Under the pieces are notes generated by a model. That model was given only the letters and a program-made list of their open reading frames with translations, made no database searches and had not been told where the DNA came from. A stretch of 64,000 bases of DNA, from the NCBI GenBank assembly GCA_947259215.1, contig CAMYLJ010000005.1, positions 155,035 to 219,034 of the forward strand, given 5' to 3'. Shown piece after piece: positions 18,354 to 25,823 of this stretch. Within the stretch, counting starts at the first letter, position 1, and each line of letters opens with the position of its first letter. The stretch is from an uncultured delta proteobacterium (GTDB taxonomy: Bacteria; Myxococcota_A; UBA9160; JAFDET01). The position numbers and the translations under genes are program-made.

Positions 18354-19274
18354 TCAGCGCTCGCGTAGAAGCGCGGATTCGAGCCGCTCTACGTTGGCTT
18401 GCATGACGCTCAGCCAGTCGCCAGTAGCGGGTCGCCGACTTCCGGGATCGAAGACGACGCTGCGCAGGCCGAGCTTCTCCAGCCGGGTGCGGGCCTCCGG
18501 CAGCGGCTCGGCCTCCCAGAGCAGGAGCCGCGCCGGATGCTCGGCCAGCACGGCCTCGAGCTCGCGCCAGGCCTTCGTGTCCGGCGTCTCGTCGGGTTCC
18601 CAGTGGAGCGAGCGCGCGTTCAGGCCGTAGCGGTGCTGGAGATACTGGTAGACCGGATGCGAGAAGAGCAGCGGCCGGCCCGCCAGCACGAGTGCGGCCT
18701 TCGCGAGTCGCGCGTCCAGCTCCAGCAGGTCCGCCTCCAGGGCCGCCAGGTTCGCCGCCAGCTCGCTGGCGCGTTCGGGCTGCTGTGCCGCGATCGCCTC
18801 CGCGACGGCGCGCGCCTGCTGCACCGCCAGGGTCGGGTCGAGCCAGGTCGTGAAGGCGGTGCCGGCGTGGCTGTGCTCGCCCGCCGGTCCGTGCTGGTGG
18901 GTGACGGCGCCCTCCACCGGGAGGAGCCGGTCCGCGAAGCCCGCGGAGGTGTCCACCAGCGCGTCGGCCGGCAGGGTGGCCCGCGCGATCCAGGCCGCGT
19001 AGCCCGCGCCGTTGCGCAGGATGACGTCGGCTTCCTGGTAGGCGGCCACGGTCTCCGGGGGCGGGGACCAGAGCGCGGGGTCCACGTCCGGCGGCGCTGG
19101 AAAGCGCACGTCCACTGCGTCGCCCCCGATGCGGCGGGCGAAGTACGCCAGGGGCTCGTTCACGGTGTAGACGAGGAGGCGTCCGTCCCCGGCGTCGGCC
19201 GCGGGCGCCGCCGGCTCGTCGGCGGCGCCGCACCCGAACGCCAGGAGCGCCGCTGCGAGGAGGGCGCGCCTCAC
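18354..19274 (-). CDS. ZnuA/TroA-type substrate-binding lipoprotein
   Basis: This is a 306-residue protein from a GTG overlapping the permease stop (GTGA). The signal peptide ends in LAFGC, a plausible lipobox with Cys15. It has a His-rich loop (H126, H128, H134, H136) and a FSHPVYQYL segment matching the third ZnuA metal His. The two earlier canonical His ligands are missing: the position before WSPPPE and the HxHxW position (here AFTTWLDP) lack His. Metal binding may therefore be altered or weak. It is the last gene of an operon with an FtsX-type permease and ATPase instead of a ZnuBC importer. Confidence 0.8.
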   Translation of the reverse strand: MRRALLAAALLAFGCGAADEPAAPAADAGDGRLLVYTVNEPLAYFARRIGGDAVDVRFPAPPDVDPALWSPPPETVAAYQEADVILRNGAGYAAWIARATLPADALVDTSAGFADRLLPVEGAVTHQHGPAGEHSHAGTAFTTWLDPTLAVQQARAVAEAIAAQQPERASELAANLAALEADLLELDARLAKAALVLAGRPLLFSHPVYQYLQHRYGLNARSLHWEPDETPDTKAWRELEAVLAEHPARLLLWEAEPLPEARTRLEKLGLRSVVFDPGSRRPATGDWLSVMQANVERLESALLRER

Positions 19275-20452
19275 GAGACCAGGAACGTCCGGATCGCGTC
19301 GGCGCCGAAGCGGCTCGCCAGACCGGTGAGCCCCGCGGCCAGCGCCGCACCGAGAAGCAGGACCACGATCACCTCCGCCGCCAGCACACCCGCTACAAAG
19401 CTGCGGGCCGCGCCGATCTTCACCATGGTGTCGATCTCGCGCCGGCGCAAGCGCGCCGACAGCAGGAAGACCAGGCCCGCGGTCGCCAGGGTGCCCGCCG
19501 CGACCGTGGCGATCGCCGCCACCACGTAGCTCTGCACCGCGAACACCGTGGCGAGCAGCTCGTCGATCACCTGGCGCGGTCGCAGTACCTGCTGGGTCTC
19601 GTCGGGCGCCTCGAAGCGGCCCCGCAGGAGCGCCCGGCTCTTCTCGTCCGGCGGGACCGCGACCACCGCACTGATCGGATAGCCCGAGAGGTCGCCGTGG
19701 AAGTGGAAGGAGCCGGCGTTCTCCGGCGTGATCTCGTTGTACTGCACCAGCGAGGCGTTGGCGGTGACCCGGTCGCCCTCCCGCGCCAGCACGGCACGGC
19801 TGGCCCCGGGCGCCGTCAGGTCCTGGTGCCCGTGACCCAGGCCCTGGAGGATCCAGGCGGTCTTCATGTCCACGAAGACGGCGCGGTCGTCGGGGGTGTG
19901 GGCGGGGGCGAGGACCCCGACCACCTGCATCTTCAGGGGGTAGACGCCGGCCAGGTCGAAGACCGTCTCGGGCGAGGAGACCAGCGAGTCGCCCGGCCCG
20001 AGCCCGAGGTCGCGCGCGGCGGCGGCGCCGAGCAGACACTCGCCCAGCACCGCCATGCGCCGCCCCGCGGCCACGCGCAGGCCGCGGAAGTCCAGGTACG
20101 CCAGGGTCGTGCCGACGATCGGGTGCTCGCGGGCGCGGAATCCCAGGTGCAGCGGGATGGCCCGCGCCAGGCCCGTGGCGCCCAGACGATCCACCTGCGC
20201 CCAGGTGGTCGGCTCGGGCGGCTCGCCCTCGAAGTAGAGCGACGCCAGCGCCAGCTCGAGGGCGCTGCCGCGCGCGCCCACCAGCAGCGGCGTGGCGTCG
20301 GCACGAGCGGTCAGCGCGTCGGCGCTCTGACCCACCAGCACCCGCAGTCCTGCCGGCAGGAAGACGATCAGCGTGATCGATCCCACCAGGATGGCGGTCT
20401 TGCCCCAGTGGTGGCGCAGGTAGCGCGACGCCAGGTAGAGGGGGCCGCTCAC
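19271..20452 (-). CDS. FtsX-like (MacB/LolC-type) ABC transporter permease
   Basis: This is a 393-residue membrane protein from a GTG overlapping the stop of the ATPase gene. One transmembrane helix near residues 15-35 is followed by a large extracytoplasmic domain, then three C-terminal helices (about 270-385) interrupted by [15 protein letters not shown], a typical FtsX coupling-helix region. This is type VII ABC architecture, which works by mechanotransmission in lipoprotein or export systems, not the ZnuB-type importer fold. The metal-type binding lipoprotein encoded next is an unusual partner. Confidence 0.88.
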   Translation of the reverse strand: MSGPLYLASRYLRHHWGKTAILVGSITLIVFLPAGLRVLVGQSADALTARADATPLLVGARGSALELALASLYFEGEPPEPTTWAQVDRLGATGLARAIPLHLGFRAREHPIVGTTLAYLDFRGLRVAAGRRMAVLGECLLGAAAARDLGLGPGDSLVSSPETVFDLAGVYPLKMQVVGVLAPAHTPDDRAVFVDMKTAWILQGLGHGHQDLTAPGASRAVLAREGDRVTANASLVQYNEITPENAGSFHFHGDLSGYPISAVVAVPPDEKSRALLRGRFEAPDETQQVLRPRQVIDELLATVFAVQSYVVAAIATVAAGTLATAGLVFLLSARLRRREIDTMVKIGAARSFVAGVLAAEVIVVLLLGAALAAGLTGLASRFGADAIRTFLVS

Positions 20453-21126
20453 GCCGCGTCTCCGATGAGCTTCCCGATGTCGATCACCCGGGCGAAGCGC
20501 TCTAGCAGGTCGTGGTCGTGGGTAACGACCAGGAGGGTCGCGTCGTGCTCGCCCGCGACCTCGAAGAGCAGATCCAGCACGAGACCCTTGTTGGCGGGAT
20601 CGAGGTTGCCGGTGGGCTCGTCGGCCAGCAGCACCTCCGGCTCGGTGACGAGGGCGCGCGCGACCGCGACCCGCTGCCGCTCGCCGTGGGAGAGCCGGGT
20701 CACGCGGCGCCCCAGCTTCTGGCCCAGGCCGACGCGTTCCGCCAGCCGCACCGCTCGGGCACGCACCTCGTCGTCGAGGCGCAGCACCGGGTTCAGCCGG
20801 TACGGGAGGAGCACGTTGTCCAGGACCCCGAGGTACTCGAGCAGCTCGAACTCCTGGAAGACCAGGCCGACCTGGCGGACGCGGAAGTCCCGCCGGGCCG
20901 CGTCGTCGAGGGCGGAGACCTCGATCCCGGACGTGTGGACCCGGCCCTGCTCCGGGAGCGCGATCCCCGCCACCAGGTGGAGCAGCGTGGTCTTGCCCGA
21001 GCCGCTCGGCCCGATCACGGCCACCCGCTCGCCGGCCTCGACGCGGAGCTCCGGGATTCGCAGGGCGAAGTCGCCGTCGCGGTAGCGGAAACGGACGTCG
21101 CGCAGCTCCAGGTGGGCGCTGGCCAT
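20449..21126 (-). CDS. ABC transporter ATP-binding protein (LolD/MacB type)
   Basis: This is a 225-residue ATPase with Walker A GPSGSGKTT at about 39-47, the signature LSHGERQRVAVARAL and Walker B VLLADEPTGNLD, the last strongly characteristic of the LolD/MacB/FtsE group. It is the first gene of a three-gene operon whose junctions are both 4-base GTGA overlaps, so the ATPase, FtsX permease and binding lipoprotein are surely one unit. The 79-base gap to the divergent gene at 21206 should hold both promoters. Confidence 0.93.
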   Translation of the reverse strand: MASAHLELRDVRFRYRDGDFALRIPELRVEAGERVAVIGPSGSGKTTLLHLVAGIALPEQGRVHTSGIEVSALDDAARRDFRVRQVGLVFQEFELLEYLGVLDNVLLPYRLNPVLRLDDEVRARAVRLAERVGLGQKLGRRVTRLSHGERQRVAVARALVTEPEVLLADEPTGNLDPANKGLVLDLLFEVAGEHDATLLVVTHDHDLLERFARVIDIGKLIGDAA

Positions 21127-21205
21127 GGGAGGGCAGTCTACTGCTTGAACGCCCGGACACGATGGGCGATAAACGGGCTCTGCTTCGCACCAGAGGGGGA
21201 ATGCG

Positions 21206-21925
21206 ATGATCCGGAGTCATCTCGCGAGCACGGCCGTGGCCGGAGCGCTCGCCCTGGCCTGTGCCACCGCCAACCTGGAGTCCCAGGACGCCGTCACCGG
21301 CCGGCTCCCGCGGCCCCCGATGACGCTCGTCTACGCCTTCGCGGTGGACAAGTCCGAGGTCCAGGTCGATCAGTGGGGACTCAACAGCGCGGGGAGCGGC
21401 GCGAGCGATGCGCAGCGCCAGCAGGTGGCCCGCACCATCTCGGCCTCCTTCCGCGACGCCCTGGTCAAGGACCTCGAGAAGCGCGGGATCCGGGCGCAGG
21501 CCGCCACCCGGGGCACGCCGCGTCCCCAGAACGCGGTCATGCTCCAGGGCGTCTTCGTCTCCTTGCAGGAGGGCGACGACGCCAAGCGCACGGTGATCGG
21601 CTTCGGCCAGGGCGCCTCGTCGCTGGAGGCACGCATCCGCGCCTACCAGGAGTCGCCCGGCGGGCCGCGCTACCTGGGCATGGGGACCGTTACCGCCAAG
21701 GGCTCGCGCAAGCCGGGGGTGGCCGTGTCGGGCGTCTCTGCGGCAGCCACGGGCTCGGTGGTCGGGCTGGCCATCAAGGGCGCCGAGAAGGTCGGCTCGC
21801 AGACCGGCCTCGACGAGCCGCTCCCGAACGAGCTGAAGGAAGGCGTCCAGGCCGACGTGGTGCGCGCCGCCGGGAAGGTCGGCGACTTGATCGCAGAGAA
21901 GTACCGCGAGCGCGGCTGGCTCTGA
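21206..21925 (+). CDS. putative DUF4410-type lipoprotein (paralogue of 8046-8723)
   Basis: This is a 239-residue protein. The N-terminus has a hydrophobic segment ending ALACAT, compatible with a lipobox at Cys19. KRTVIGFGQGAS and the following strand match the protein at 8046, and both end in a Trp-containing tail. The conserved core probably forms a small mixed alpha/beta domain; no reaction is known. It begins a run of four small exported proteins with gaps of 16 bases or less, so a shared envelope-associated role is likely. Confidence 0.75.
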   Translation: MIRSHLASTAVAGALALACATANLESQDAVTGRLPRPPMTLVYAFAVDKSEVQVDQWGLNSAGSGASDAQRQQVARTISASFRDALVKDLEKRGIRAQAATRGTPRPQNAVMLQGVFVSLQEGDDAKRTVIGFGQGASSLEARIRAYQESPGGPRYLGMGTVTAKGSRKPGVAVSGVSAAATGSVVGLAIKGAEKVGSQTGLDEPLPNELKEGVQADVVRAAGKVGDLIAEKYRERGWL

Positions 21926-21941
21926 GCACAGGAGGAACAAC

Positions 21942-22409
21942 ATGCGAGCGAATCGAAACCTGGTGACGGGTGTCGCCCTGATTCTCGCGGCCGGGACGGC
22001 CGCAGCCGGGGGCGTCTACGTCTACCCCCAGAAGGGGCAGTCGCCCCAGCAGCAGCAGAGGGACGAGGGCGAGTGCATGGGCTGGGCGAAGCAGCAGACC
22101 GGCTTCGACCCGATGGCCAGCCCCGAGGTCGCGGGCGCGCCGCCGCCGGAGCAGGGCGGCCTGGTGCGCGGCGCCGCACGAGGTGCGGCGGTGGGCGCCG
22201 TGGGTGGTGCCATCGGCGGCGACGCCGGCAAGGGCGCGGCCATCGGCGCGGCCACGGGCGGCATGATCGGCGGCATGCGCCGGCGCGAGTCGCACCGCCA
22301 GCAGGACGCCTACTACCAGCAGCAGGCGTCCCAGTACCAGGCGCGCCGCGACGAGTTCAACCGGGCCTACGCGGCGTGCCTCTCGGGCCGCGGATACACG
22401 GTCCGATGA
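21942..22409 (+). CDS. small exported glycine-zipper protein
   Basis: This is a 155-residue protein with a signal peptide ending near AAAGGV. A Gln-rich stretch follows, then a Gly/Ala zipper at about residues 75-110 with repeated GxxxG spacing (GAVGGAIGGDAGKGAAIG), then a basic, Gln/Tyr-rich tail with one Cys. Glycine-zipper segments insert in or pack against membranes. The AGGAGGAA ribosome-binding site is strong. Its TGA overlaps the ATG of the next gene (ATGA). Confidence 0.8.
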   Translation: MRANRNLVTGVALILAAGTAAAGGVYVYPQKGQSPQQQQRDEGECMGWAKQQTGFDPMASPEVAGAPPPEQGGLVRGAARGAAVGAVGGAIGGDAGKGAAIGAATGGMIGGMRRRESHRQQDAYYQQQASQYQARRDEFNRAYAACLSGRGYTVR

Positions 22410-22819
22410 GCGCGTTGCTGCGAGTCGCGTGCGGTGGGCTGCTGGCCCTCGCGCTGGGCCTGCCCGGTGCGGCGCGGGCGGAGCTCGACGCCTCTGGCGT
22501 GATGCTCTGTGCGCTCCAGGAGGCCATCGACTGCGACGCCACGGGGACCTGCTCGGCGGGCCTCCCCCAGGAGGTGAACCTCCCCTCCGTCGTCAAGCTC
22601 GACTTCGGGAAGAAGAAGATGAGCATCCTCGACGAGGGCCGGCGGAAGGAGAGCACCGAGATGCGGAACCTCTCGGTGAAGGGCGGCCGGATCGTGATCC
22701 AGGGCTTCCAGGCGCGTGCCTTCAGCCTCCAGATCGCGCAGAAGACGGGTGCATTGACGGTCGCGGTGGCGGACGCAGGCTACGGCTTCCTGGTGTTCGG
22801 CTCCTGCACGCGGCCCTGA
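22406..22819 (+). CDS. small secreted protein of unknown function
   Basis: This is a 137-residue protein whose start overlaps the previous stop by four bases. The signal peptide ends near GAARAEL. The mature part has Cys residues in LCALQEAIDCDATGTC and one near the C-terminus (GSCTRP), which could form disulfides after export. The rest is a short mixed beta segment. I recognise no family. Coupling to the glycine-zipper gene suggests related function in the envelope. Confidence 0.7.
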   Translation: MSALLRVACGGLLALALGLPGAARAELDASGVMLCALQEAIDCDATGTCSAGLPQEVNLPSVVKLDFGKKKMSILDEGRRKESTEMRNLSVKGGRIVIQGFQARAFSLQIAQKTGALTVAVADAGYGFLVFGSCTRP

Positions 22820-22821
22820 CC

Positions 22822-23268
22822 GTGAAGATCCAGATGACGACGAGGCTCGCGATCGGTTCGGCGTTCCTCGGGCTACTGGCCGCGACGGCACCGGCGTCCG
22901 GCCAGGGCGCCGCCAAGGCCTGGGACCAGGAGGCGATGGTGGGGCTCACCAAGCGCTTCCTCGAGCAGACCAAGCACATCCAGGAGGGCGTGGGACGCCA
23001 CGTCGAGGAGGCGGCTCCCGACAGCCCCCGGCGCATCGTGCTCGACGACGTCTACGCCATCCACCACCGCGGGGTCGCGCTGGCGACGGCCGTCGGCGCC
23101 GGCCAGGGGCGCGACCTGACCGAGCCCATCTTCCGCCGCCTGATGAGCGGTGTGCAGAACGCCCGGCAGGACGCGAAGCGCTTCCCCGAGATCGAGGCCG
23201 TGCGGAGCTACATCGACAAGGCGAACGAGCTGCTCGGCGAGATGGCCGCGTACTACGGCAGCGGTTGA
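22822..23268 (+). CDS. small exported helical protein of unknown function
   Basis: The product is 148 residues from GTG 22822, two bases after the upstream stop; an ATG at 22834 would give 144 residues and neither has a convincing ribosome-binding site. A signal peptide (LAIGSAFLGLLAATAPASG) precedes a Gln/Lys/Glu-rich helical body that may fold as a helical bundle. No known family was recognised. It is the last of the four small exported-protein genes; its stop lies 15 bases from the end of the convergent FadL gene. Confidence 0.65.
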   Translation: MKIQMTTRLAIGSAFLGLLAATAPASGQGAAKAWDQEAMVGLTKRFLEQTKHIQEGVGRHVEEAAPDSPRRIVLDDVYAIHHRGVALATAVGAGQGRDLTEPIFRRLMSGVQNARQDAKRFPEIEAVRSYIDKANELLGEMAAYYGSG

Positions 23269-23283
23269 GACGGCGCGGAGCGG

Positions 23284-24501
23284 CTAGGCGTCTCGGCCCC
23301 AGGGCACCCGCTTCCAGTTGAACGTGAAGTTGAAGAAGAAGAGCTGGTTGCGGTTGAACTTCCCGCGCAGGGTCGAGTCCGAGATCGGCGCGTTGCCGTA
23401 CCAGGCGTAGGTGAAGACCCCGCCCAGCTCCACGTTCTCGCTGTAGTCGTAGAAGCCGCCGACGGCGAAGCGCACCTGGCGGTCCAGGGGCATGTCGGCG
23501 GTGCGGAACTGGGACGTGGACGGGTTCGTGTCGTAGGAGACGCCCGACGTCAGCAGCCAGCGGTCGTTGAGTCGATAGTGGACTCCGGCCCCGAAGTACC
23601 AGGTGTCGTCGAAGCTGCGGTCGACGGACGCCCCGAGCGGGCCGAGGCCGATGAACTGCTCGTCGAAGGCGCTCCACTGCTCCCAGCGCACGGTTGCCAT
23701 CAGCGCCCAGGTGTCGTTCAGCTCGTGGTAGATGTCCCCGGTCAACACCGTGGGGAACACGATCTCCGTGCTGACGGTGGCGTCGCGCCTCGGCCCCCGG
23801 ATCGGCCCCGAGAGCTCGGGGCTGGTCTCCGAGAAGTAGCGGAAGCCGAGCCGGGTCCGCTCCGAAGGCTCGACCAGCAGGCCGAACTTTCCACCGATCG
23901 CCCAGGCGTCGATCTGGTCGAACTCGAGCTGGCTCGCGCCGAGGGGAGGTGGGAAGCCGACCTTGTAGGTGAGCTGGCTGCGCTGGATCCGCACGCCGCC
24001 GCCGACGGAGAGCCAATCCGTGACCTTGAAGGCCACGTCCGGCGACAGCTCCATCACCAGGATCGACACCTTCTGGTTCTGGAGCCGGCCCGTCCAGCCA
24101 TTGTCCGGGTCCAGGACTGCACCGGAGACGGCGGTGAAGTCGGCGCCGATCTTCAAGCGATCCGTGATGCTGTGTACGTAGTAGAGGCCGCCGAGCGGAC
24201 CGGGGCCGCCCTGCTGGCCGCCGTCTCCACCCGGGAGCGGGGAGAAGGCGTCCGGGTCGAAGCGGATGTCGCCGAACACGAGGCCGGCGCCCAGCATGAG
24301 CTGGTGTCCCTCGAGCCGCGTCATGCCGGCCGGGTTGTGGTAGGTGGTGCTGGCATCCACGGCCATGGCACCGCCGCCGGCGCCCGCCGTGCCGTTGGCC
24401 CTGCCTGGGAACTCATTCAGATAAAGTCCGCCGGCCGACGCCGAGGCGGCGATCCACGCGGTCGCAACTAGCGCTGCAACATCCCGAGAACGGAAGAACA
24501 T
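23284..24501 (-). CDS. FadL/OmpP1-family outer-membrane transporter for hydrophobic compounds
   Basis: This is a 405-residue barrel protein. The ATG at 24501 begins a signal peptide; an earlier ATG at 24582 would add 27 residues and run into the operator, so it was rejected. After cleavage the mature start GGLYLNEFPGRANGTAGAGG is the classic FadL N-terminal hatch, followed by STTYHNPAGMTRL, a family hallmark. FadL proteins take up long-chain fatty acids and hydrophobic aromatics or sterols. It is divergent from acyl-CoA degradation genes across a shared operator, so uptake and degradation are probably co-regulated. Confidence 0.93.
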   Translation of the reverse strand: MFFRSRDVAALVATAWIAASASAGGLYLNEFPGRANGTAGAGGGAMAVDASTTYHNPAGMTRLEGHQLMLGAGLVFGDIRFDPDAFSPLPGGDGGQQGGPGPLGGLYYVHSITDRLKIGADFTAVSGAVLDPDNGWTGRLQNQKVSILVMELSPDVAFKVTDWLSVGGGVRIQRSQLTYKVGFPPPLGASQLEFDQIDAWAIGGKFGLLVEPSERTRLGFRYFSETSPELSGPIRGPRRDATVSTEIVFPTVLTGDIYHELNDTWALMATVRWEQWSAFDEQFIGLGPLGASVDRSFDDTWYFGAGVHYRLNDRWLLTSGVSYDTNPSTSQFRTADMPLDRQVRFAVGGFYDYSENVELGGVFTYAWYGNAPISDSTLRGKFNRNQLFFFNFTFNWKRVPWGRDA

Positions 24502-24581
24502 GGCACCCCCTTCGGCATCCGGCGCAAGCCTACATCGGGTGGGGGATCCGGCGCACCCGGCCAGAGTGCCCCGCGGGGGCA

Positions 24582-24610
24582 TTTACTATACGCGACGTAT
24601 CGTATATATT
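24582..24610 (+). promoter_or_regulatory. candidate sigma70-type promoter of the 24633-30272 operon
   Basis: TTTACT at 24582-24587 (four of six to -35) and TATATT at 24605-24610 (five of six to -10) are separated by 17 bases and flank the palindrome at 24586-24606. On the other strand a TATAGT at 24590-24585 could be the -10 of the FadL gene. Repression of both directions from one site is therefore plausible. Confidence 0.45.
24586..24606. promoter_or_regulatory. palindromic operator shared by FadL and acyl-CoA genes
   Basis: Read on the minus strand the core is CGATACG-TCG-CGTATAG, one mismatch from a perfect 7-3-7 palindrome; TATACG and CGTATA flank it symmetrically. It matches the site at 402-418 in the first eleven bases (TATACGATACG) and in the GCGTAT arm. 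Both sites precede operons with paralogous acyl-CoA dehydrogenases. A TetR-type repressor released by an acyl-CoA is the natural hypothesis. Confidence 0.7.
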
Positions 24611-24632
24611 TTGCCGACCGAGGAGGTGATCC

Positions 24633-25817
24633 GTGGACTTCGAGTTCTCCGCCGAGGAGCAGGCTTTCGCGGCCGACGTCGAGGCCTTCCTGGACGAGCA
24701 CGCCACCCCCGACGTGGCCGATGTCTGCCGCGAGAACATGGCGCAGATCGTCGACACGCCGGAGCGTCGCGGTTTCATGAAGAAGCTGGCGGAGCGCGGC
24801 TGGCTCGGCATGACCTGGCCCAAGGACCTGGGCGGCCAGGAGAAGCCCGGCATCTACGAGTACATCCTGAACGAGGCCCTGGCGCGTCGCGGCGCGCCGC
24901 AGATCGGCAAGGGCGTCGGCATCATCGGCAAGACCCTGATCCGCCACGGCAGCCAGAAGCTGAAGGACGAGTTCCTCCCCAAGATCCTGAACGCCGAGGT
25001 CGAGTTCGCCGTCGGCTACAGCGAGCCCCAGGCCGGGAGCGACGCGGCCAACATGCAGCTCAAGGCCGAGAAGGTGGACGGCGGCTGGAAGCTGAACGGC
25101 CAGAAGATATGGACGACCTCCGCCCACTTCGCCGACTGGTACTGGGTGGGCGCCCGCAGCGACCCGGACAAGTCGAAGCACGACGGGATCAGCCTCTTCC
25201 TGGTGCCCATGGACCATCCGGGGCTCGAGGTGCGCGCCACCTGGACCATCGGCGACGAGCGCACCAACGAGGTCTTCTTCGACGACGTCTTCGTGCCCGA
25301 CGACTACCTGGTGGGCGAACGCGGCCGCGGCTTCCGCTACATCAGCGAGGCTCTCGACCTCGAGCGCTTCACCATGTTCACCTACGCCAACACCGAGCAG
25401 AAGCTCGAGGAGCTGGTGGAGTACGCGAGGGACGCCGTGCGGGACGGCCGGCCTCTGCGCGAGGACCCGCACGTGCGCCAGCGCATCGCCCAGCTCACCA
25501 CCCAGACCGAGGTGGCGCGGGTGCTGGGGCTGCGCTTCCTCGACGCCGCGCGCCAGGTGGACGCCAAGCCCCCGACCGTGCAGGCGTCGGAGTACAAGCT
25601 CTTCGCCACCCAGGTCTCCCAGCGCGTCGCCAACGCGATGGTGGACCTGGCGGGCATCGATGGCCAATACCGGGTGCAGACCCAGGAGGCGCCCATGCGC
25701 GGCCGGCCCGACATGGCCTACCGCTACTCCGTCATCGACACCATCGGCGGCGGAGCCTCCGAGATCCAGAAGAACATCATCGCCCGCCGCGGCCTCGGCC
25801 TCCCGAAGAACTTCTGA
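24633..25817 (+). CDS. acyl-CoA dehydrogenase (paralogue of 5473-6657)
   Basis: This is a 394-residue acyl-CoA dehydrogenase from a GTG preceded by an unusually complete ribosome-binding site (AGGAGGTGAT at 24621-24630), implying strong translation. GYSEPQAGSDAANMQ and IGGGASEIQKNIIARRG are present, and the whole length aligns without gaps of note to the dehydrogenase at 5473. The MCAD-type Glu position is Gly in both. It opens the operon with an AMACR-like protein and a MaoC pair, so its product probably feeds that hydratase. Confidence 0.93.
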   Translation: MDFEFSAEEQAFAADVEAFLDEHATPDVADVCRENMAQIVDTPERRGFMKKLAERGWLGMTWPKDLGGQEKPGIYEYILNEALARRGAPQIGKGVGIIGKTLIRHGSQKLKDEFLPKILNAEVEFAVGYSEPQAGSDAANMQLKAEKVDGGWKLNGQKIWTTSAHFADWYWVGARSDPDKSKHDGISLFLVPMDHPGLEVRATWTIGDERTNEVFFDDVFVPDDYLVGERGRGFRYISEALDLERFTMFTYANTEQKLEELVEYARDAVRDGRPLREDPHVRQRIAQLTTQTEVARVLGLRFLDAARQVDAKPPTVQASEYKLFATQVSQRVANAMVDLAGIDGQYRVQTQEAPMRGRPDMAYRYSVIDTIGGGASEIQKNIIARRGLGLPKNF

Positions 25818-25823
25818 GCAGCG

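Noticed and set aside
24502..24582. Upstream ATG (24582) as the FadL start
   Set aside because: Would place a non-signal, Arg/Pro-rich segment before a proper signal peptide and overlap the operator; ATG 24501 has a GGGGGTG ribosome-binding stretch and correct signal.
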